Part shown: in pieces, positions 8,375 to 16,389 of the stretch
Layout of the letters: every line of letters starts with the position of its first letter
How positions within the stretch are numbered: the stretch's first letter is position 1
Assembly (NCBI GenBank): GCA_035691665.1
Contig: DASSIS010000038.1
Coordinates: 1 to 44,396, forward strand
Reading direction: 5' to 3'
Length of the DNA stretch: 44,396 bases
From: DASUBN01 sp035691665
Lineage (GTDB): Bacteria; Pseudomonadota; Gammaproteobacteria; Natronospirales; REEB76
Made by a program: the position numbers and the translations under genes
The notes under the pieces: model-generated
Databases searched by the model: none
What the model saw: the letters and a program-made list of their open reading frames with translations, nothing else
What the model was told of the DNA's origin: nothing

Positions 8375-8790
8375 GGCGTTTAACACGGCTGTAACATCGC
8401 GGCCCGCGCAGGGCTGCGCCCGGATCCGTCCAGGCCTACCGCGGCTGCGGAGAATCCTTATGACAATTAAACCCGGAGGCCCCTTGCGGCATCTAAGCCT
8501 GGAAGCGAGGCGCCGCAAGGGGTTTCAGAACTAATTCAGAAATTCCGGTGCCCTGTCCGCAGGACGGACGGGCTGTACGGCTACCCGGCGGACACGGCGC
8601 GGGACTAGGCGGACAAGCCGCAGGAGCATGCAGATATGAACCAAACATAAATCAGAACATTAACGGCCCCAGCCTATGAACTTTTGACTATAAAAAAGCT
8701 CAGTAGCCTGAGCGACGGCGAGCCCGTCACGCACCACCGGGACCGCCGGCGGCGATCAGGGAATGCAGTCCAGGACGCAGGAGAGATGTC
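8375..8790. other. gene-free leader region before the LytTR gene
   Basis: No convincing gene lies in these 416 bases. It holds a large inverted repeat (8480-8522), an AT-rich stretch with TTGACT and TATAAA at 8684-8694, and short hairpins GCTCAG/CTGAGC and GACGG/CCGTC at 8698-8728, leading to the ribosome site GGAGAG before the LytTR start. A structured 5' leader is likely. I compared it with cyclic-di-GMP and guanidine riboswitch consensus patterns from memory and saw no match. Confidence 0.4.
8480..8522. repeat. 11-bp inverted repeat with structured loop
   Basis: CCCCTTGCGGC and GCCGCAAGGGG are perfect complements separated by 21 bases. The loop itself can pair (GCCT...AGGC), giving a long two-part hairpin. 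There is no T run, so it is not a standard terminator; it may be part of a small RNA or a leader element. Confidence 0.6.
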
Positions 8791-9630
8791 ATGATCCGTG
8801 CCTTGATAGTGGACAGCGACACCACCGCCATCGACCTCGTGATGGGACACCTCAACGAGGAGACGGACGTGGAGATCGTCGGCCAGTGCGCCGACGGCAA
8901 CGAGGCCCTCGAGAAGATCGAGCTCTTGCGCCCGGACGTGCTGTTCATCGAGATGGAGCTCCCGGGGCTCACCGGCCTGCAGGTGATCTGCTCCCCGGGC
9001 ATCACCAAGCGCCCCTACGCCATCATCACTGCCCGATCCGACCGCTATGCGCTGCAGGCCTTCGAGGCCAACGTCACCGACTACCTGCTGAAACCCCTGG
9101 AACAGCGGCGTTTCAAGGCCGCCATGATCAAGCTGCGCGGCAACATGGACAGGGATTCCCAGCTGGGCGGCCGCATCGACCTCGACATGCTCATGAACTA
9201 CCTGCACGGCGGCCAGCGCAAGCCGGCCCCGCAGCCTGCGGCGGACCGGGTGCCGGTGAAGTTCGGGCGCCGCTATCGCTTCATCAACATGGCGGCCATG
9301 CGGCACATCGAGGCCCAGGGAGACTATGTCAACATCCACATGACCACGGGCGAAGTGCTGCATTCCGGCGACCGCATCTCGGAGATCGAGCGCAAGCTCC
9401 CCTCCGGCCGGTTCCTGCGGGTACACCGTTCCGTCATCATCAACATCGAGCACGTGCGGGAAGTCCGGGCCGACAAGAACGACTTCGAGATCGTGCTGGA
9501 CAACAACCAGAGCTTCAAATCCGGCACCACCTACAAGACCCGGGTGAAGAAGGCCCTGATCTTCGGCCGCAACGGCCAGGAACCGGCCTTCGCCCCGGAG
9601 CCGATGCGCTCCGATTTCGCTCACGTCTGA
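8791..9630 (+). CDS. LytTR-family response regulator, atypical receiver
   Basis: A 279-residue two-domain regulator. Residues 1-120 form a CheY-like receiver and about 165-265 a LytTR DNA-binding domain (FGRRYRFINMAAMRHIEAQGDYVNIH, LPSGRFLRVHRSVIINIEHV), the AlgR/LytR type. The receiver is atypical. Where the phosphorylated Asp is expected (LFLDIxMPG in relatives) it has Glu54 in LFIEMELPG, and the second acidic-pocket residue is Ser9 (VDSD instead of VDDE). Thr80 and Lys101 of the switch are kept. It may therefore not be phosphorylated and could be always active or controlled in another way. No histidine kinase lies next to it. GGAGAG supports the start. Confidence 0.9.
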   Translation: MIRALIVDSDTTAIDLVMGHLNEETDVEIVGQCADGNEALEKIELLRPDVLFIEMELPGLTGLQVICSPGITKRPYAIITARSDRYALQAFEANVTDYLLKPLEQRRFKAAMIKLRGNMDRDSQLGGRIDLDMLMNYLHGGQRKPAPQPAADRVPVKFGRRYRFINMAAMRHIEAQGDYVNIHMTTGEVLHSGDRISEIERKLPSGRFLRVHRSVIINIEHVREVRADKNDFEIVLDNNQSFKSGTTYKTRVKKALIFGRNGQEPAFAPEPMRSDFAHV

Positions 9631-9641
9631 AGCTCCCCCAG

Positions 9642-9672
9642 GGCCGGGCGGCTCTCGCCCGGCCTTCTTTTT
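9642..9672 (+). terminator. Rho-independent terminator of the LytTR gene
   Basis: A 9-bp GC stem (GGCCGGGCG / CGCCCGGCC) with the loop GCTCT, followed directly by TTCTTTTT, starts 11 bases after the stop. Confidence 0.9.
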
Positions 9673-10093
9673 AGCCCTTTCCCTCCCTCCATCGTCTTGA
9701 CCTGACGCGCCTATGCGTCAGGCGCGTGTTCTTGCGCGCGTGCGCGAGCAACCTGTATCGGATTCACAACAGCCACGAGATAAAACCGGTTCAGTAGCCC
9801 TGGATTTCAGTCAACTGGCCTTTATAACCCACGAACATGGTGTTTTAGCCCATGGGTTTCTTTTTACACGAGGAAGACAGCTATGCAATTAGAAGAGAAT
9901 CGGCCACCTGAGGAATCGTTGTTGTGTATTGCCAACATGCCATGGGTTCTGCGACGGCGGACACGGGCATGGGACGAAAGGGAACTTGGGGCAGGACGCG
10001 GGTTTGCACGCAGCGATTCGAAGATCAATCGAAGCGGAGTCCATGAAAATTACGCTGTCGGGAAACAACGACAGCTCCAACCAGGAGACGTTC
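9673..10093. other. gene-free region upstream of the TonB receptor
   Basis: These 421 bases hold two adjacent hairpins, CCTGACGC/GCGTCAGG (9701-9722) and CTTGCGC/GCGCGAG (9731-9748), then an AT-richer stretch with a possible -10 box TATAAC (9823-9828). An ATG at 9883 opens a frame that runs into the receptor gene out of phase and is not credible as a protein. A long regulated leader for the receptor is likely. Confidence 0.4.
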
Positions 10094-13000
10094 ATGAGCA
10101 TCGAGCAGAAGTCATTGCCACTGTCGATACGTCGCGCGCTCTTCGCCGGCGCAGTCGCCGCGGCTGCCACGCCGCAAGTGTTCGCCGCCGATGCGGCCGC
10201 CACCACGGCCAGCACCGACCAGAGCACCGCGCAACTGGGCAAGATCGAAGTGACGGGCACGCGCATCAAGCGCACCACCGTCGAGACCGCGCAGCCGATC
10301 ACGGTCGTGACGGCGCAGGAGATCAAGGCTTCCGGCTTCGCCAGCATCGGCGACGTGCTGCAGAACCTGACCTCCTCCGGCTCCGCGCTCAACAGCCAGG
10401 TGAACAACGGTAACGACGGCCAGGAAGACGTGGACCTGAGGAACCTGGGCGCCAACCGCGCGCTGGTGCTGGTCAACGGCCACCGTTGGGTGACGCAGAT
10501 TAATAACGCGGTGGACTTCTTCACCATCCCGGCCTCGGTGATCGACCACGTGGAGATCCTGCAGGACGGCGCGTCGGCCATCTACGGCTCCGACGCGATC
10601 GCAGGCGTGATCAACGTGATCACCGTGAAGGACTACAACGGCGCCGAAGCCAACGCCTACATGGGCATATACCACGGCAACGGTCATACCGATGGCAAGA
10701 AGCAGGAATACGACTACACCTTGGGCTCGAGCAGCGACAAGTCCGGCGTGGTGATGAACGTCTCCTACACCAACGAGGCGGGCATCTTCGCGGGCGACCG
10801 CACCATCTCCAAGGAAGCCATCTACGGCGTGGGCGGCGGCTCCAGCGCCATCCCCGGCGGCCGGTTCATCATCAACGAGTCGATCCCCGACTTCAACGCC
10901 GGTGTGCCGAACGTGTGCCCGGTGGGCTCGACGCTCAAGCCGACTATCCCGAAGAACACGGTTGCTCCCGGCCAAAAGGGATTCATACCGGGCGCCCCCA
11001 GCCCCGACACCAAGTGCGACGTGACCCTGGTGAACCCGGGCTCCGCCGCCAACCCCGGCCGCGGTGCCGGCGTGTGGCATGACTTCGACTTCGGCCGGGA
11101 CGCGTTCAACTACGCCCCGATCAACTACCTCCTGGCCCCCAACGAGCGCACCAGCGTCTACGTGCAGGGCCACTATGACCTGGCGGACAACCTGACCTTC
11201 ACCACCTCGGTGCTGTTCAACAACCGCCACTCCCTGCAGCAGCTGGCGCCGGAACCCCTGTTCCTGGGCGAGCAGTCCCAGGGTGAGACCAACTCGGGTG
11301 TGAACATCGGCGTCGCCAAGGACAACCCCTTCAACCCCTTCGGCGTGGACCTGGTGCCCTATCCCAAGTCCGACCCGGTTGACCCCAACAACCCCATCCT
11401 GGGCGCCCAGACCCCGGACCCGAACTTCATCTCCTGGTGCAAGCTCTACGGTTCGGCCAGCTGCACCACTACGGGCGTGGAGCTCGTGTCCATGCGCCGC
11501 CGCCCGGTGGACACGGGCGTTGGACCCCGCGTCGCCGACGAGAACGTGGACACCTTCCACTGGTCGGCCGGGTTCAAGGGCTACTTCAACATGCTGGGCA
11601 ACGAGTGGGACTGGGACGTGAACAGTTCCTACAGCTTCAACCTGCAAAACCAGTCGCTCACCGGCGACTTCAACACCGCCCAGATCCAGCAGGCCCTGAG
11701 CGAGTCCTGCCCGACCACCGCGGGCTGCGTGCCGCTCAACCTGATCGGCGGCGCCGGTCCGGCGGGTTCCACCATCACCCCGGCCATGGGCTCGTTCATC
11801 GGCTTCGAGGCTCACAACATCAACCGCCAGGACCAGCGCGACTATGCCGCTAACATCAGCGGCGACCTGTTCGATCTGCCGGCGGGCCCCGTGGGCCTGG
11901 CGCTCGGTTACGAGTACCTGGAGCAGAACGGGTTCTTCCATCCGGACGCCTTGGTAGCCCTGGGAGCGACCACCGGCAATGCCCAGAAGCCGACCAACGG
12001 CAAGGTAGCGACCGACGCCGAGTACTTCGAGTTCAACATCCCGCTCGTGACGGACGCGCCCTTCATGAAGGACGTGAGCCTGGACGTGGCCGACCGCTTC
12101 TCCCAGTTCAAGTGGGGTGGCGTGGGCCCGGGCCAGGTGTTCGTGCCGGGTGCCGACCACGCCTCCACGGCGCGGGCGGCCCTGCGTTGGCAGGCCACGG
12201 ACGACCTCTTGCTGCGCGGCAGCTGGTCCCAGGGCTTCCGCCTCCCGAGCATCAGCGAGTTCTTCGCGGGTCTTTCCAACAACTTCCCGGCGGTGACGGA
12301 CCCCTGCACCATCGGCAACGCCGGCGGCGCGTTCTGCGCGTCCAACGGCCATCCGGTAGTCAGCAAGCAGGCCAACGGCCAGATCAACACCATCGCCGGC
12401 GGCAACGCGAACCTTCTCCCGGAGAAGTCCATCTCCAAGACCATAGGGTTCGTGTACAGCCCCGACTGGATCCCGGGCTATGACCTGTCCGTGGACTACT
12501 ACAACATCAACCTGGTGAACGTCGTCGCCCCCCTCGGTCCGACCAACATCCTGGACGGCTGCTACCAGGCCAACGTGCAGCCATATTGCAAGCTGATCCA
12601 GGTGGTGTCGGGCAGCGTCAACGAGATCGTGGACACCAACAAGAACGTGGGTGCGGTGCTCACGGACGGCTTCGATATCAGCACCCACTACAAGTTCCCG
12701 AGCACGAGCATGGGCGACTTCAAGCTGGGCCTGGATATCACCCTCCTGAAGCGCTTCGACCATACCGTGCCGGCAGGCAGCGGCTTCGCCACGAGCCGCC
12801 TCGCGGGCTGGTCCGTGCCGACGGCGCCCCTGAGCACCTCGCCCGGTGTCGGTGCTTCCTACCCGAAGCGCCATGCGAACCTGAGCCTGAGCTGGCACTA
12901 CGGTGACTGGTCGGCCATGTGGTCTATGTTCTTCGTCGACCACACCGTCGAGCCTTGCACCAACGGCCAGGTCTCCCCGACGACCGTCGTGGCGGCCTGT

Positions 13001-13321
13001 ACCTTCAACCAGAATGCCAGCAACAAGGCGCTAGTTGGGAGCAGCAACCTGCCCAGCGCAGGGCACAGTGCGGCCCGGACGTGGAACGCGCAGGGCGTTG
13101 GTAATACGTTCCTGGCTCAGAACGAGATCGGTGCGGTGACCTACCACGACCTGAGCGCGACTTACCACATGGGCAGCTGGAACACCGACTTCACCTTCGG
13201 TGTCCAGAACCTGTTCGGCAAGCAGCCCCCGTCGGCCATCAGCACTGCCAACTCCTACTATCCGTTCTACAACCGGATACCCGGCCAGTTCTTCTTCGGC
13301 CGTGTGAGTGTGAAGTTCTGA
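10094..13321 (+). CDS. TonB-dependent outer membrane receptor
   Basis: A 1075-residue receptor. A signal peptide (RRALFAGAVAAAATPQVFAADA) is followed by a TonB-box-like start of the plug (LGKIEVTGTRIKRTTVETAQPITVVTAQEIKASGF). The plug domain spans about residues 55-180, with NLGANRALVLVNGHRW and the typical EILQDGASAIYGSDAIAGVINVI. A long barrel follows, ending ...FFGRVSVKF with the terminal Phe needed for membrane assembly. Such receptors take up iron complexes, vitamins or carbohydrates; the ligand cannot be read here. GGAG six bases before ATG and the clean signal peptide decide the start; in-frame ATGs at 9929 and 10043 give poorer N termini. It is monocistronic with its own terminator. 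Confidence 0.93.
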   Translation: MSIEQKSLPLSIRRALFAGAVAAAATPQVFAADAAATTASTDQSTAQLGKIEVTGTRIKRTTVETAQPITVVTAQEIKASGFASIGDVLQNLTSSGSALNSQVNNGNDGQEDVDLRNLGANRALVLVNGHRWVTQINNAVDFFTIPASVIDHVEILQDGASAIYGSDAIAGVINVITVKDYNGAEANAYMGIYHGNGHTDGKKQEYDYTLGSSSDKSGVVMNVSYTNEAGIFAGDRTISKEAIYGVGGGSSAIPGGRFIINESIPDFNAGVPNVCPVGSTLKPTIPKNTVAPGQKGFIPGAPSPDTKCDVTLVNPGSAANPGRGAGVWHDFDFGRDAFNYAPINYLLAPNERTSVYVQGHYDLADNLTFTTSVLFNNRHSLQQLAPEPLFLGEQSQGETNSGVNIGVAKDNPFNPFGVDLVPYPKSDPVDPNNPILGAQTPDPNFISWCKLYGSASCTTTGVELVSMRRRPVDTGVGPRVADENVDTFHWSAGFKGYFNMLGNEWDWDVNSSYSFNLQNQSLTGDFNTAQIQQALSESCPTTAGCVPLNLIGGAGPAGSTITPAMGSFIGFEAHNINRQDQRDYAANISGDLFDLPAGPVGLALGYEYLEQNGFFHPDALVALGATTGNAQKPTNGKVATDAEYFEFNIPLVTDAPFMKDVSLDVADRFSQFKWGGVGPGQVFVPGADHASTARAALRWQATDDLLLRGSWSQGFRLPSISEFFAGLSNNFPAVTDPCTIGNAGGAFCASNGHPVVSKQANGQINTIAGGNANLLPEKSISKTIGFVYSPDWIPGYDLSVDYYNINLVNVVAPLGPTNILDGCYQANVQPYCKLIQVVSGSVNEIVDTNKNVGAVLTDGFDISTHYKFPSTSMGDFKLGLDITLLKRFDHTVPAGSGFATSRLAGWSVPTAPLSTSPGVGASYPKRHANLSLSWHYGDWSAMWSMFFVDHTVEPCTNGQVSPTTVVAACTFNQNASNKALVGSSNLPSAGHSAARTWNAQGVGNTFLAQNEIGAVTYHDLSATYHMGSWNTDFTFGVQNLFGKQPPSAISTANSYYPFYNRIPGQFFFGRVSVKF

Positions 13322-13350
13322 TCCGAGACTGCCAAAGACCAAGCAGTATT

Positions 13351-13380
13351 GCGGCCCCGGAAACGGGGCCGCTTTTTTTT
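13351..13380 (+). terminator. Rho-independent terminator of the TonB receptor
   Basis: A 9-bp stem (GCGGCCCCG / CGGGGCCGC) with a GAAA tetraloop and a run of eight T begins 30 bases after the receptor stop. A textbook terminator. Confidence 0.95.
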
Positions 13381-13427
13381 GAGGAGGTGGGGGAAAGGGT
13401 GGAGGGAACCGGTCAACCCGGGAGGGT

Positions 13428-13456
13428 TTGTCGGGTTAAACCTCATTATGTATAAT
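13428..13456 (+). promoter_or_regulatory. sigma-70 promoter of the transglycosylase-like gene
   Basis: A perfect TATAAT lies 17 bases after TTGTCG (four of six matches to the -35 consensus) inside a local AT-rich patch. The transcript would start near 13463 and carry a leader of about 115 bases. Confidence 0.65.
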
Positions 13457-13476
13457 ATTTGTACAGCAAATAACGG

Positions 13477-13526
13477 CCCCCTGGCGAGCTGACCCCTCAA
13501 GCATGAGAGCGGGTTCGAGCCGGGGG
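13477..13526 (+). other. structured 5' leader of the transglycosylase-like gene
   Basis: Three nested stems can form: CCCCC(T)GGC with GCCGGGGG, then GACCC with GGG(T)TC, then CTC with GAG. The whole lies between the predicted transcription start and the gene. The piece GGGTTCGAGCC looks like a tRNA T-arm but no tRNA can be folded around it. Function unknown; no riboswitch class recognised. Confidence 0.4.
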
Positions 13527-13578
13527 TTTCGCATATAGGGCGGCTTTTAAAGCCCTATTAGAAGGTATCGGGACCGGG

Positions 13579-14127
13579 ATGGAACGTATACGCGACCACA
13601 TCAAGAAGCTGCTGGCGGCCTGCCTGATGGGCGGCTTGCTGCTGTCCGCCGCTTCCGCCCGGGCCGGTGACGGCCTCACCCGCCAGCAGAACTGGGCGGT
13701 GCTCTACGCCTCGGTGGTGGGCACGAGCTACTACGCGGATCCGCTGCCCCAGAGTTACGACTTCGAGCGCACCCTGACCGCGGTGCTGACCCAGGAGTCG
13801 AGCCTCTGCCATCACAAGAAGGGCATGGACAAGGCTTCCTACGGTTGTGGCCAGATCCAGAAGCGCACGGCGCTCCTGGTGAACGGCAAACCGGTGGCGG
13901 CGCACCGCCTGCAGCACGACGATGCCTTCAACATCCGCATGGCGGCCCGCTACCTCGCTTATTGCATGCAGCAGATGGGCAGCTGGGAACGCAGCGTGAT
14001 CTGCTACAACAAGGGTCCGTACCGCGCCGGCACCATGACCGACAAGCAAGTGGCGAAGGACAGCTACCTGAGTTCCGTGCGCCACCGCATGAACGAAGCA
14101 GGCAATCTGCTGGCCAATGTCGACTGA
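13579..14127 (+). CDS. lytic transglycosylase-like (SLT domain) protein
   Basis: A 182-residue exported protein with a signal peptide (residues 1-31, ending SARA-GD). The rest resembles a soluble lytic transglycosylase domain. A putative catalytic Glu73 sits in VLTQESSLC; SYGCGQIQKRTA corresponds to the 'GlmQi.p.ta' strand; NIRMAARYLAYCMQQMGSWERSVICYNKGP matches the 'Ni..Ga.YL......w...laaYN.G' stretch of the family. Such enzymes cut the peptidoglycan glycan strand to make anhydro-muropeptides. Several Cys (LCHH, YGCGQ, AYCMQ, VICYN) suggest periplasmic disulfides. It may be a VirB1/pilus-type enzyme; no such system is nearby. Confidence 0.78.
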   Translation: MERIRDHIKKLLAACLMGGLLLSAASARAGDGLTRQQNWAVLYASVVGTSYYADPLPQSYDFERTLTAVLTQESSLCHHKKGMDKASYGCGQIQKRTALLVNGKPVAAHRLQHDDAFNIRMAARYLAYCMQQMGSWERSVICYNKGPYRAGTMTDKQVAKDSYLSSVRHRMNEAGNLLANVD

Positions 14128-14156
14128 ACTGAAGACCGGCCCGTCCGGGCAGCGGT

Positions 14157-14969
14157 CTATTCACACATCTGTGCGAGGGTGAACGCGGTCACATAGAGCG
14201 GCTGCGGTATGCCGTTGATGGTGAAGAGATAGGGCCTGAAGCCGGTCTTGTCCTTGTACATCAGGAACTGCAGCACCGCCACGGCGGGCTTGTCCTGGTA
14301 AGTGAGGATGCCGTTGGCGTTCACGAAGTCCTGGCCGTCGGCGGTGGCGCCTGCCTCCCAGCGCGGCGCTTCGAAGTAACCCCTCACTTCCTGGTCGAGG
14401 GTCTTCTGCGGGCAGTTGTCGAGATGCCCCGTCTTCACGATGTCGATGTCGTCCGGGTCCGGCAGCCAATGGCGGTCAGCCTGCAGCAGCGTCGGCTCCT
14501 TCTCCTCCTGGGCCAGGCTGGGCGGCGGCTTGGCGTAGCCCGTGGCGGTGACGAATCCGCCGGCCACGGCCGCCACGATGAACAGCACGTCCGCCACCAC
14601 CGCGGCCTTGAGCCAGTCGTCGAGCTTCAGGCTGTGCCGCGAGCGCATGTAGAGGGGATAGCCCACCGGCCAGACGAAGAACAGCGCGGCGGCCCAGCGC
14701 AGCATGCGCTGCAGGGGACTGCCGTCCGCCCAGGCAGCGGGAGCCTGGAAGATCTCCATGGCGGCCATGAGCGCGGTGACGAAGGCGGTGAGCCCCAGCA
14801 ACCAGACGAAGGCCGTGAGGGAGTAGCTCGCGAAGGCGGTGATGAGGATGGCGATGCCCCCGATCACCGGCACCGCCATCAGGAACACGCCGTAGTCCGC
14901 GCCGGGCATGCCCGAGGAGAGCAGGCGGCGGGAAGGTTTCAAGGGTGTCGGTGCGTCGCTCATGGTCAT
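14157..14969 (-). CDS. membrane protein with four predicted TM helices, unknown function
   Basis: About 270 residues. Four hydrophobic helices occupy roughly residues 24-44, 48-70, 90-108 and 120-142, followed by a soluble C-terminal domain of about 125 residues (LPDPDDIDIVKTGHLDNCPQKTLDQEVRGYFEAPRWEAG). I do not recognise it; the C-terminal domain would face the outside if the N terminus is cytoplasmic. AAGAGA seven bases before the first ATG of MTMSDAP decides the start; the open frame continues far upstream but only as a shadow of the lipoprotein gene. The tail converges with the transglycosylase-like gene. Confidence 0.65.
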   Translation of the reverse strand: MTMSDAPTPLKPSRRLLSSGMPGADYGVFLMAVPVIGGIAILITAFASYSLTAFVWLLGLTAFVTALMAAMEIFQAPAAWADGSPLQRMLRWAAALFFVWPVGYPLYMRSRHSLKLDDWLKAAVVADVLFIVAAVAGGFVTATGYAKPPPSLAQEEKEPTLLQADRHWLPDPDDIDIVKTGHLDNCPQKTLDQEVRGYFEAPRWEAGATADGQDFVNANGILTYQDKPAVAVLQFLMYKDKTGFRPYLFTINGIPQPLYVTAFTLAQMCE

Positions 14970-15103
14970 GCCGGGTTCTCTTGGGATCCGCTCCAGCATA
15001 ACCTGGGGTTCGTGGCACCGCCACGACCGCCGCACCTTAGGATGTGCGGCTGGAGTTTCCCGAGGGCAGGAAGCCCGAAGGGAAAGGGGCCGGTATGCAT
15101 AAA

Positions 15104-15136
15104 GAAGAAGCCGGATGGGGCGCATCCGGCTTCTTC
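15104..15136 (-). terminator. terminator of the lipoprotein gene
   Basis: A perfect 14-bp stem (GAAGAAGCCGGATG / CATCCGGCTTCTTC) with a 5-base loop. Read on the minus strand it is followed by TTTATGC, and it lies just after the lipoprotein stop. Confidence 0.85.
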
Positions 15137-15160
15137 GGCTCCAGTCGCATATCCCGGCCG

Positions 15161-15655
15161 TCAGGGCAGCTTGTCTACGCTGCTCAAGGCGGGCCAGTCG
15201 AGGCGTGACTCCGGGTTGCTGGGATCGTTGCTCACCGCCATGCTGCCGCACATGAGCTGCGAGAGCTTGTCGCGGGTGGCGATGCCGGGGTTCTTGCCGC
15301 CGCCCAGGTCGTAGGTGAGGATCTTGCCCGGCGCGGCCCACTCGGGCGGCAGATCCCTGGCCTTGGGGGAGACCTGCACGGTGATCTCGACCCATTTATC
15401 CCAGCCCCAATGCTCGGTGTGGTAGTTGTAGGGGTTGCCGGCGTTGTTGGACACCGACGCGCTCCAGGTCTTCTTCACCAGGTCGTAGGAATACTGGTTG
15501 AGGCCGGTGCAGGCGATGTTGAGCTGGGCGGTGGCGTCCTTCACGATGTCCTGGGCGTCTTGGGTGCTGGCACCCTGGACCGTCACCACCTTGTCGGGCG
15601 TCTTGCCGCAGGCGGCGAGAGCCAGGAAGGCCGCGAGGCAGATGAGTTTTTTCAT
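15161..15655 (-). CDS. lipoprotein of unknown function
   Basis: A 164-residue lipoprotein. MKKLICLAAFLALAAC is a textbook lipoprotein signal with the lipobox LAAC, and Cys16 is the lipidated residue; Gly at +2 is compatible with outer-membrane sorting. The mature domain has several aromatic residues (YNYHTEHWGWDKWVEITVQVSPKARDLPPEW) and three further Cys. No family recognised. It lies upstream of the four-helix membrane protein on the same strand, but a strong terminator separates them, so they are probably separate units. Confidence 0.75.
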   Translation of the reverse strand: MKKLICLAAFLALAACGKTPDKVVTVQGASTQDAQDIVKDATAQLNIACTGLNQYSYDLVKKTWSASVSNNAGNPYNYHTEHWGWDKWVEITVQVSPKARDLPPEWAAPGKILTYDLGGGKNPGIATRDKLSQLMCGSMAVSNDPSNPESRLDWPALSSVDKLP

Positions 15656-15727
15656 GGTGTTTTCCCCGCAACAGACGTTGTCAATTAATTATAGTCCAGA
15701 ACTCCCGTCGGGTCGCGACGCGTCGGC

Positions 15728-16327
15728 TCAGCGACGCTCCCGGATGCGGCTGCGCACGAACAAGCCGAGCACCACGAGCAGCGCGGCGATGAGCAGGATC
15801 ACGAAGATGCCGCCCGCCGCTTCGCTGAAATCCTCGTAACCGTGGATATGGCGTCCCAGGCGCCAGCTGCCGTAGCCCCAGACCAGGGTCCAGAGCGCGG
15901 CGCCGAGTGCGTTGGCCGGCAGGAAATACTTGAGCGGCATGCGCGTGGTGCCGGCCACCACGCCGTTCAGCTGGCGCAGCACCTCGAAGAAGCGCGCGAA
16001 CAGCACGAAGCCGATGCCGTAGCGGGCGAACTTCGTCTCGAGGCGCGCGAGCTCCGGCTCGCCGATGCGCAGATAGCGGCCGAAGCGCAGGATCAGGCGA
16101 CGCCCGCCCTTCATGCCTATCCAGTAACCGATGCATCCGCCGCTGAACGCTGCCAGGGCCGACACCGACAGCACCGCCGCGAGGTTGAGCTTGCCCTGGG
16201 AGGCGAGCACGGCGGCGGCGATCAGCAGCGTCTGACCGGGAGCGGGGATGCCGAAGTTCTCCACCAGCACGACGCAGAGGAGCGCCGCATAGCCGTAGTC
16301 GATCAGGAAGGCATGCAAGTGGTGCAT
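15728..16327 (-). CDS. DedA family membrane protein
   Basis: A 199-residue inner-membrane protein of the DedA/VTT (SNARE-associated) family. Hallmarks are ENFGIPAPGQTLLIAAAVLASQG near the N terminus, GCIGYWIGMKGGRRLILRFGRYLRI, and FVLFARFFEVLRQLNGVVAGTTRMPLKYFLPANALGAALW, which contains the conserved Arg residues of the re-entrant region. Bacterial DedA proteins take part in recycling of undecaprenyl phosphate or other lipid carriers and in membrane-potential homeostasis. Length is normal and about four to five hydrophobic segments are visible. The N terminus (MHHLHAFLIDYGYAALLCVVLVE) is standard. Confidence 0.9.
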   Translation of the reverse strand: MHHLHAFLIDYGYAALLCVVLVENFGIPAPGQTLLIAAAVLASQGKLNLAAVLSVSALAAFSGGCIGYWIGMKGGRRLILRFGRYLRIGEPELARLETKFARYGIGFVLFARFFEVLRQLNGVVAGTTRMPLKYFLPANALGAALWTLVWGYGSWRLGRHIHGYEDFSEAAGGIFVILLIAALLVVLGLFVRSRIRERR

Positions 16328-16389
16328 GTCAGGGCCGTGGTCCGGTCATGTCCCGATGGTAACAGAATCCCCGGGCGGAGCCGGGCGAG

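Noticed and set aside
8698..8760. Possible c-di-GMP (GEMM) riboswitch, because CACGCACC resembles part of its core
   Set aside because: The remaining conserved core and the tetraloop-receptor elements are missing.
9883..10413. Open frame with a good ribosome site just before the TonB receptor
   Set aside because: It runs out of phase into the receptor gene and turns into low-complexity Arg/His-rich sequence. At most it could be a short upstream translated leader.
10112..12943. A 943-codon open frame antisense to the TonB receptor
   Set aside because: It is rich in Val, Gly, Ala, Arg and His with no domain character; it is the mirror of a GC-rich gene with strong third-position bias. The same holds for long antisense frames under the barrel, S9, GGDEF and DMT genes.
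13505..13530. tRNA-like T-arm GGGTTCGAGCC
   Set aside because: No acceptor, D-arm or anticodon stem can be placed around it; it folds better into the nested leader hairpin.
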